Below are positions 1 through 9,400 of a stretch of 64,000 bases of DNA, one piece after another. How positions within the stretch are numbered: the stretch's first letter is position 1; the number at the start of each line of letters is the position of its first letter. Origin of the DNA: Schistocephalus solidus (Eukaryota > Platyhelminthes > Cestoda > Diphyllobothriidea > Diphyllobothriidae); NCBI GenBank assembly GCA_017591395.1, contig WEDG01004483.1:77501-141500 (forward strand). Direction: 5' to 3'. A program made the position numbers and the translations under genes. The notes below the pieces were generated by a model. The model did no database searches. It was not told where the DNA came from and saw only the letters and a list, made by a program, of their open reading frames with translations.

Positions 1-598
1 GGATTTTATCAGTTCAATTCAATTTATTTGAGGGAAATTTAGGTGTGCATCTTTGAACTCCCTATTTGTTTCATGCAGCGGAAATATGTCAAAAATTTGG
101 AAAACGGAACATCAAAAAACGACAAAAACTGTACTGATTGGTGAAATATTTTGTGCGTCAGCAGTATTTGGGGACATGTGTACGTCCGCATGTGCGGAAC
201 ACATTAGTTAATTTAAGAACACATATGCTGCAGGAAAGAAGAGTTAGCTCTGATCTACAAGCGTTATGATGGATGTTACTATGGTACGTGAGCAGAGGTT
301 AAGACATTAATAAATTATATAAATCAACGTTACTCAAATATGCTACGTAGTAGTATTACAAAGATAAATAAATTGGTGGCGTGAGGCCTCAAGAAGACGA
401 CGGCCGAATGGCATCGTTGTGCGCACAGCAGTGCTGGTCCAGTTTCTATTTAAAAATCTTCTACGGATGCAGACATAACAATATCCTCTGTCAGGTCATT
501 CCAAACTCTAACCACTCTGCTGGAGAAGAAATCACGTGTGTGCAGCCAGGCGCCAGTCACACGCGTACCAGACAGACCCTAGTGGCTGACTCAAACGT
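1..598 (-). mobile_element. 3'-end fragment of a CR1/Jockey-like LINE (cut by window edge)
   Basis: Read on the - strand, bases 560-440 encode the tail of a reverse transcriptase ORF (HTRDFF, VWNDLTEDIV, then a stop at the position where the related copy at 2.3-2.5 kb continues). The first 70 bases are the reverse complement of the tail of the + strand copy ending near 2.85 kb (AGGGAGTTCAAAG .. TTTCCCT .. AATAAA-like). It therefore is the 3' piece of the same family in opposite orientation, head-to-head with the next element. No intact ORF. Confidence 0.75.
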
Positions 599-604
599 TG
601 AAAA

Positions 605-2855
605 AATAAGTGAATAAAAGGCGGAGGTTGGGGAAGAAATCACTCGCTGATGAGAATCCTGTGTCTTTAAAAGCATACAAGGAACCAAGGATCAGCGTTA
701 AACGGCTTATCCTCAGGACGCGACAAGACTTCGAAAAAAGACCTGTTGAACCGTGCAGCGGAAAATCCGAGGTTAGTCTACAACTACATTAGAAGGAGTC
801 CGCGTAACAGAGTCCCCGTTCCCTTTATAAAGACTAGCGAAAACCTAGAGATTATTGAGGATGGAGCAAAAGCGGAGCACCTTTTGGAGTTCTTTAAATA
901 TATCTTTACCAGTGAAAGCGCATTTACTCCTCCCGACTACGACTTAGATGAGTGTCCAACAATAGAGCCTGTATTTTTCGACGAAAAAATGTTCATAAAG
1001 AGCTGTTGGCTCTAAATGAGTCTAACTCACCGGGTCCAGATGAGATACCACCAAAGTTACGAAAGGAACTCGTTGCGGACTTGGCCAAACTGTTGTCCAT
1101 GCTTTTCCAAACCACGTTCGAAGCCGGCACGTTACCTGCTGATTGGAAATCTGCACGAATCACACCACTATATTAAGGCGGCAGCAAGGGCTCCGCAAAT
1201 AATTACAGACCAATTAGCCTTACCCCGATCTGCTGCAAAATCTTGGAAAAAATAATAATGCGAGAACTAATGCATTTCTTAGAGCAGCATGAATTATAAT
1301 CCGATGCGCAGCATGGATTCCGAAGTGGCAGGTCTCGTGTAACGAATTTGCTCTATTGTTCGGAACATTGGGCTCGAGCAGTTGATGAAGGAAATGCGCT
1401 GCACGTAGTCTACATTGACTTTAAGAAGGCATTTGATAGTGTCCCACTCCAGCGACTTCTACGCAAACTGAACCGAACAGGCACTATTGGTAATCTCCTG
1501 AATGGATCAAAAGCTTCTTATTTGGCCGCTCTCAAACCGTCCATGTCGGTAACCAGCAGGCGGCGGAGGTTGCGGTTAAAAGTGGTGTTCCCCAGGGCTC
1601 CGTTCTTGGCCCTACTCTGTTCATTTTGTACTTCAACGGCTGCGTCAATGAATTGGATTGTGATGTTACCATTTTTTTGGGATGATATTAAGCTATTGAG
1701 GGTCATCCGAACTGCAGCTGACGTAAAGCATTTGCAGGAAAACCTAAACCGACTTCAACAATGGTCGAAGGACTGGCATTTTGCCGTTCAATGAGAACAA
1801 ATGCACTATTCTACGAGTCGGTAGAACTAGCACTCCGAATGTCATGGATTACTGCCTAAATGGTTTACCATTGCAAAAAGTTGACGCGCAGAAGGACTTG
1901 GGAGTGTGTATCTCGACCTCGATTAAACCCTCACTGCATTGTTCAAAGGTAGCCAAGTCTGCGATGTCAGCTCTGTACCTTTTCAAGCGGGCTTTCTCTG
2001 CCTTTGATGAAGACTGCTTTTCCAAAGCCTTTTGAACTTTTGTGCGGTCGCAAGTGGAGTTCGCTATCCAAGCTTGGAGACCCTGGACCGCGGAGGACCT
2101 CAATATCCTCGAAAAGATTCAAAGGCGTGCAACCAAACTTGTAACTGGACAGGGCTCATTACCCTATGAAACCCGAATGGCTAATCTTGATCTCTTTCCC
2201 TTGAGTTACAGGCAGCTACGAGGTTACCTGATACAAACATTCCGTATCCTGTGCGGTCAGGACTGCTGCCTCATATCTGGAGACTTCTTCCAGTTAGCAA
2301 CAACCACGAACTTGAGAGGACATCCACTCAAAGTACGTGTGACTGGGGCCAGAATGTACACACGAAATTTCTTCTTCTCCAAGAGGGTGGTCGACACTTG
2401 GAATTCTCTGCCTCTGGATGTTGTAATGGCTACTTCCGTTGAGCTTTTTAAGAAAAAACTGGATCAGTATAGCAGTGCCCACTATAATATCACCAGATCT
2501 TAGTCACGTCCCAGTTGAACCTTCTTATTATTACAATACTACTTCCTATATTTAAGTAACGTTTGCATAGCATTACATATTATCTCCGACTCCTCGCATA
2601 TGCCTCACTCACGAGATTATTGTTAACACCAATAGCATTTACTTATACTACTAAATCATATGTGAGTACACGTTTATGTTTACTCTCCTCGATTAGACAG
2701 CGCATACTTATTTTCCGCACACTATTATGTGAACCATCCTTTTTGAATTTTCCTGATGTATCAGTGCCTTTTTAGCCCATAATGTAACCAAGAGGGAGTT
2801 CAAAGGCGTTTGCCTATATTTCCCTTAATAAACTGAGGTGAACTAAACTGAACAC
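605..2855 (+). mobile_element. CR1/Jockey-like LINE, 5'-truncated, RT domain broken
   Basis: Translated fragments in successive frames give an ordered RT domain: a basic linker (650-790), NESNSPGPDEIPP (about 1013-1055), TLPADWKSARITPLY (1129-1173), a NYRPISLT-type block with one stop (about 1200-1230), [14 protein letters not shown] (about 1402-1443), a SGVPQGS-type block (about 1575), a decayed catalytic box reading F-W-D-D (1668-1690), then the thumb/C-terminal region up to a stop at 2503. The 3' UTR ends in TTTCCCTTAATAAA near 2825. At least five frameshifts or stops separate these blocks, and the endonuclease and ORF1 are missing, so this is a dead, 5'-truncated copy. It lies upstream of, or in an intron of, the headcase gene. 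Confidence 0.85.
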
Positions 2856-3115
2856 GTAGTTTGAGTGTGTGACCTCGTAGGTTGGTTGTGGCTGTTAACT
2901 AGAAGACATATCGGGGTATTAGCGAAGCAGTCTTATGTGAAGGAAGTAGAAAACGGGAAACAGAGGAAAATTTACATTCATTCTTGGGCCAGAGCACTCA
3001 AACCTAAAATTGTTTCTACGCTCCGGTTGTCAGACGCATAAAAATGTCCACTCTAGCGTTGCCACTGTTTGTGTTTAATTCATTTACCTATCGTGCTTTC
3101 TTAGATTTGCACCAG
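2856..3115. other. Non-coding stretch before the first visible headcase exon
   Basis: No ORF or repeat recognised. It ends in an acceptor-like TTTCTTAG..GCACCAG just before the putative exon, so it is probably intron or 5' flank. Confidence 0.4.
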
Positions 3116-3456
3116 GTTGCCATCACCTCTGTGCTGCGATGACATCTGCAAGTACCAGTGGAATCGCCAGCGACCTCTCCAGTTCCAGCATTTCCTTTCG
3201 CTCGCAAGACATCCCAAGCCTCTCAAGTCTAGACTCCCTTGGTCAGGAGAGCGAATGCAATCTTGTGGAGAACAGTCTCACACCGGAAAGTCTCAGTGCA
3301 GACTGGTACTTCTGGGCAACGATGAGCAAGGAGCAGTTTACGACGGCTGATTTTCCAACTCCCGCACAATATCCTCAATCTGATTTCCTTGCCAGTACAG
3401 GTTTTTCCCACTCGCTGGGCCTGCAGAGCCCCTGCTCTGATGCAGCCGACGCAAAG
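3116..3456 (+). CDS. HECA: Headcase exon a: Ser-rich linker
   Basis: Open from an acceptor ending CACCAG; an ATG at 3139 begins MTSASTSGIASD but is more likely an internal Met. The 113 codons are rich in Ser, Pro and acidic residues (SLSSLDSLG, LSADWYFWATMSKEQF), as in the disordered middle of HECA. The donor used here (AAG|GTTGAA) is weak. A much better donor, GTAAGC, lies 7 bases on, but leads to a stop if joined directly to the next exon. So either the weak site is used or a small exon is missing between 3.46 and 6.2 kb. Confidence 0.5.
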
Positions 3457-6400
3457 GTTGAAAGTAAGCAAATATTACACCTAAAACACCGACTTCTTTT
3501 TGACTTACCAGTAGACATTTTCCAGTAAATTAATTTCTAGCCAATAGCCCGCTGACCACGCTTTTGATAACATCGGCGCAATACGCCATGCTTGACCATG
3601 CAGTTACACACGACAGTTGTACAAAACAAGGGATATTCCCTTTCCCCTAGTTTACAATGCTTTCTTGTTATTTTATGAGCTTGATTGTACGAGTTAAGTT
3701 TACAACCACGAATCTAACACTAACCCTGGCATAATCTCTATACCTAATCTTAAACCTAACCACAATCCTTATATTAATCCTAACCCTAACCTGGACATTA
3801 GTGCAGGGCAACCTAAACTACGAAGGAATTCCTGTTCTCGTGTTGTCCTCAGATCTCTTAACTGAGGTTTCAAGTTTCGTTAATGACGCATTCAAAGTTG
3901 ACCTGAACTATTCCTTCTTAAGTAGAATACTTCAGACATAATGCTAGCATTGAAAGCGATTATACGCAGAACAAGACCCTGTTGTGTGATGTTCCGGATC
4001 GAAAATGTCACCCAAAAACACCTCATGCCAAGGTGACTGGATCGATAGCCAAAGTCTTTTCCTCCTATTTTTCGAATATACGACCCATGAGTTCAAACAG
4101 AACACTTTATCTAATCGGTAGTTGTAATAAGCAGCTGTGTGAATTTCGTACATCTATAGGTTCCATTAAAAAATTACCACTCGTTAAAATAACTGACTGT
4201 ATCACTCCGTCCGTCTTAATTTTCCGCATTTACATCTGAATGGTTTGCGTCACAAACTCACTAGGAGCGTAGCTCAGGGCAAATTAAGCTAGCCTTATTA
4301 CTCAGATATATCGATTATTTACACACAGTAGATGAACTAACTTATGAAATCTCATGGATTTCACAATAAAAAGCCTCTGACGCGAAAGCAGCGCAGTAAA
4401 GAAGTGACCATTGTTAAAAAAGAAGGCACGATTTGTTTTGAAAATTATTTTTTACTCACTTAAAAATCTTTACTTTACACTAAAAACTCGAATTTAAGAG
4501 AATGGCTTTATTACAGATTATCCAAATAAGGCTGAATATAAAGGTGCACAAGGAACGTCGGCGCATGAAAATTGGAAAATGATGTAGAACAGTAACATAT
4601 GCATAAGCTCAGTACCTAATGAACCGTCGTTTACATTTATGAAAGCATGAAGTCTGTCAGACATGGAAATAGCCAGGTTGTGTATAGTAGATTGCTCAAT
4701 GTCAATATACATCAAAAACTCAAGTTTTTCTGACATGGCAAGACTTTTCTTTGCCTTGTGCCAAATTAATTTTGATAATCTCAATAATATTTTCGATTGG
4801 ATTCAGATCCGGATTATTAGTAGAAATAAAAATACCTTGGAGGCCACACGCGTAGACGACGACCGATTACAGTTGTAAACGCTATCGACTTCATGCCTCT
4901 TTAGAGCTATTAACTGGAGCATTTTCCTTTAAAATTATCACTTCCATTCTGCGTCGCTCGGTTCTGTTATAACCGAAGGCATCCTTTACAGTGTCCAAGA
5001 ACACCTTGCTATTAATAGCCTCCATCTTGACCGCTAGATCGGTTGCTCTCGAAATTCGATGGCCATCAGGCGTCGGCAGTACTTGAAATATGCTGTCGAT
5101 ATAGTGTATTCTCTGGCGAATTTTTCCCACGTTTAAGAATCTGCGTCGACTTCGCAGGCTTATCTAAAAAACTAACTGATCGCAGAAGAAAATACGCTTC
5201 CCGAATGCGGGTCCGTAATCAATGTACTTCTTAACAAATAAAAAATGTTCCTTCATAAGTTTCTTACGTAAGAACGGCTTGCTCATGGTATTTTCCTGGT
5301 GTGGTTCAAATTCTTGCATCCTTTTCCTAATTATCTTCATAGAGAGGATCGGCAGATATTCTCTGTGAATGGTGTCAGTGGGTATATAATGATACTTTTT
5401 TAGTGCACGACGAATAAAGTCATCGTCCTGCTTAGTCGTGGACCGTTTTAGTCTACCCTGGTTATTTCTAGGCACGGTTATTTAATTAATAATGCGCCAC
5501 AGAGTGACATTACTAATATTGAAAATATTTGCTTACGACTCAGGCGCCTTTCCTGCTGCAAGTTTATGTATTCGTTCATATCAACTGCAAATAGAAACTG
5601 TTTAGATATCCTTAACGTACGGTGTGACAGAGAAAATTGACGACTTGCGGAGGTTTTTCATATATTTGCCTTTTTACGGTCCCATTTATCGGTGTGGTAA
5701 AGCAAAGTACAGTCACGCAAGTTTCTTACTGAGTATTTTGTCACAAAACGTCAGAGTACAAAACTGAATTTTTAAAACTGAATCCGTCCTTTTTTACCCA
5801 AAATAATCCAATTTCTTATATCTGCACCTGACTGATTTTCGTGAACTCGAGAAAAAAGTATTCGTTTTATTAAAGACACAAGAGGTTTTGATCTTTTTCT
5901 GTCAACAGCGTAGGAAAACTCCTGGAACACAAGAAACATCGGATAGAGCCTCATTTGGCCCCGTTTTCCCTTCAATCAACAGATCTAAAATGCACATTTT
6001 TAGTAAACAACTTTGTACGTCTTAAATCAATACAACAAACAAAATTATCAACCTTAAATGTATTCCAAACTGCCACCTCAAATTTAGAGCACAACATTTA
6101 ATGAGTTAGGAAATCTACTGTCAGCTCCGGTTGCTCGACCACGTTGTGAAAATTAGGTGATGCAGGTTTTCTGGTTGTATAATTTTCCCATTTCCAGATC
6201 CTGCATCAACGAGGACTTACAACCCCTAGTTCGGTTTGTCTTTCAGAGACCAGCTTCAAACATTCCGTAAGCTACAACTGTTCCGCGCCTGTCGGCACAA
6301 CCAATGACTTCCATCCTAGTTCGGGTGCTGTGATTCAGAATTACGACAGCCAATGTGAACATTCAAGCAATGTGCGACCCACAACAAGCCAGCCTCCGAA

Positions 6401-9400
6401 TCACGTAATGAGAAGTTATTCAATCAATTTGGCCAGCCTCCACAGTGCTAAGAAGCCCAACAGCAAGGGAAATATTTTCCGTCAACGCAAGGACTTTTCT
6501 GCCTTTCAGGTTAGTCCACTACTTCCAATAAAGTATACTTTGGCAGTATTATGTTAATAGAGAGTCTACTAAGAAGATAATTTAGCACCCGCTTTAATTA
6601 GGACAAACACATCAAATGCAACGCTCATAATTTATACTACAATCGTTTGGGCTACTCAACTAACATAAGTAGCAATAATTAAAACGTAAATTAGAGGCTG
6701 GTTTCTTGTACTCCCCTCTTACGGGTATGTTAGTTTCGTCTCTCTCTTCGATCGAATTCGATTGAATTCCATCTTCCTGTAGAGCTCTGATTTCCTTAAC
6801 AACTGACATGCAGAACGTGTGTATGCCAGAAGGCTTTCCATTACCACGGTATATACCTACCGGGAAAACGTTACTACGGAAGGGGCGAACAGCTCTGCCT
6901 AAAATAGGCCACATTTCAGTCTTTGATTTTCTATAAACTGGGAGACCATCGATTGTCAGGTAAACCGAAACTTCCGGTACATCGACGCTTCTTTTACTTA
7001 GCACTCGACGCAGTTGCCTTACCAATCTTACATGCACATATTCCCCACTACTCATAGGGGCTACCTCCAAATTATAGGAGGCCCCCAGCAACGTTCCAGG
7101 GTCTGCCGGAAGTTCAGGCATGAGAGGCCTAAATATAGCCATAATTACTCACAAATGAGCGTGCGCTATATTGAATCGTAAGGCCCACTCACACAACTTA
7201 TTAACGTATACATTACCTGCATCTGCATCTTCAGTGCTAACTGACGTGTCGATTTCAGCATCCCCCGGCTCCGCCGCGACTCCAAAAAGATTAGACGACA
7301 CACTACTTAGTGGCGCACATGCCTGTGATTCTTGTTCTCTTTCCTCAGAGAAAATATTGCTATTATCAAGCATACTGCACGACAACTGATCTGCCCTCAA
7401 CTTTTTACGAACTTCCTCGACGATTTCACCTAAAGTTTGGTCCCCGTATCGATTAATTCGACGTCTTCGCGTTCTTTTCGACTCCTGTCTAAACATAGTT
7501 ATCAGTAATGTAACAAATTAAGGCAGATATAAAAAGATATCAAAATAAACAGAGGGAGGTTGGTCACGTCAAACGTCACACGCGCACGCCGCGAAATAAT
7601 GGCATGCATTCAGGCGTGCGGGAAGTGCCTATGTGACTAAATACTGCCACCCAATCAACAGCCAGATTACGTTAGGGAGGGAACCAATGACATTTCGATG
7701 GATCAAAAAGCTAAAATTCGCTATTCGCGATATCGCCTCGATGTACGCTTGCTACTAGCGGAGTAAGTTTCCCATTTTGTACTCTAGCAACAACGTTATA
7801 TACATCAACTCCCCCTCTGTGGCTATTCGGTCATGATGAACCCAGATCCTGCTCAACTCAATTACGCTATTTGGATTGCCCCTTCGATTTTTACTATTCA
7901 AAGTATGTATTTTGTCGTAACTTGAAAACCGATAGGTTAGTTTACCGTTGCAACCCGACTGTCGATGGTGGTTATATCACACTGGTGCGTTAAAAGTCGT
8001 GGCTTGGAAGGTTGCCAACTGACGGGATAACTCGTACCTCGCAGGTATGTTGGTGTGGAGTGATCGACTGGTGAGCGGAGAATTTGGCTGCAAAGGCGCC
8101 TTCTTACTCAATGGGATCCGAGCCCCCCACCCCTTCTTGTTGAGCCCAATCTCGGTTCTTGGTGCGCGGTGTGATGGTATGCCTAATTGCGGGTTCGCCT
8201 CTCATCAGCCAACTGCACCCTCTCCTGCCTCCGGTCTTTTTGACTTGGTCATGAAACCGGGCCCAGGTGGGGGAGTGGGAGAGGACGATAGATGCAGCGC
8301 AAGTCTACTCTCGTTGTAATCTATTTCACGCGCAAGTCACTGTCCCTGCGTCCAATCTCCTGTGGAGCACGTGGCAAACATTGGCATATCACACCAATAG
8401 TTGTAGTCCGCATTATTACTGACCGTGGTCCAACAACATAACAACCCGATCGTTTGAGGCCTAATACACAGGCAGCGCTTCTTGGTGGTTTAAGTATTAT
8501 TTTTTTAAGTTTATCTAATGTCCGACGTTCACAGGGCATGCGACAGTGTTACCCCGAGTATTCAAGTATTCTAACTCTAACTCCTGTTGCCTCCAAATTC
8601 AAAGACTTTTTTGATAGAGACCAGTTTAAAACATTGATAGAAGCTTAATTCATCTGGTTCTGCCGTACGACGTAAAGCCGGCATCCCTTTGCTTAGATCA
8701 GTCGGGAATTAATACTGACAAAGATTTAACAAACTTGGGTGATCATTTCCGCCTTTTTGGCCTTTGTCAGCCACCCGGGTTCGACCTGGGTTTGAAACCA
8801 GGTTTCTTTGGTTTCTACCATGGAATCTCTAGTCCGCTGTCCTGTTGATTGCGATCGGGAATATTTGCTATCTCGGGAATGTCGTTCACGCATCAGATTA
8901 GGGAACATACTTGTCCCAATGGGTCTTAGGGCTGAATCCGGAACCCTATCAGGCAATAGCAGAGCCACCAGTCGCGTCCTACTGCCATTCACCATTTATA
9001 GCACTCATTTAGTAGCCGCATATCTCATCCACTGAGTTGATTTCTGTGTTTTAAAAATCATTTTGAAATTAACCATAAGAGATTTGACAGTTGTATAGGA
9101 ACTGGATGGTCCCATTGGTTCTCCTTTTTCCCATCTGCATATTTAACCTCATGACCAAATCGGACCTATCGCCAAAGTTGTACAGCTGTAAGCTGTATCT
9201 TATGCTAACCTTGAGCGTGAATCCTAGACGTCAGACAAATGAGATTCATGTTCCAACGATCACGTCTTTTTCTTCCCATGTTTACTGAAATTCGCTCTCG
9301 CCGTACGTGATTCCTCTTTTTGTAGCGTGTTTTAGTCCCATGACGCAGTTTTTAAAATCAAACTGCTAATACAAGAGGGTTCTTCCACTCAGTCCTTGCC

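Noticed and set aside
3700..3800. A chromosome end
   Set aside because: The repeat is short, degenerate and lies within a gene.
7149..7151. TGA as a selenocysteine codon
   Set aside because: No SECIS-like structure sought or seen, and no selenoprotein context; a plain nonsense change is simpler.
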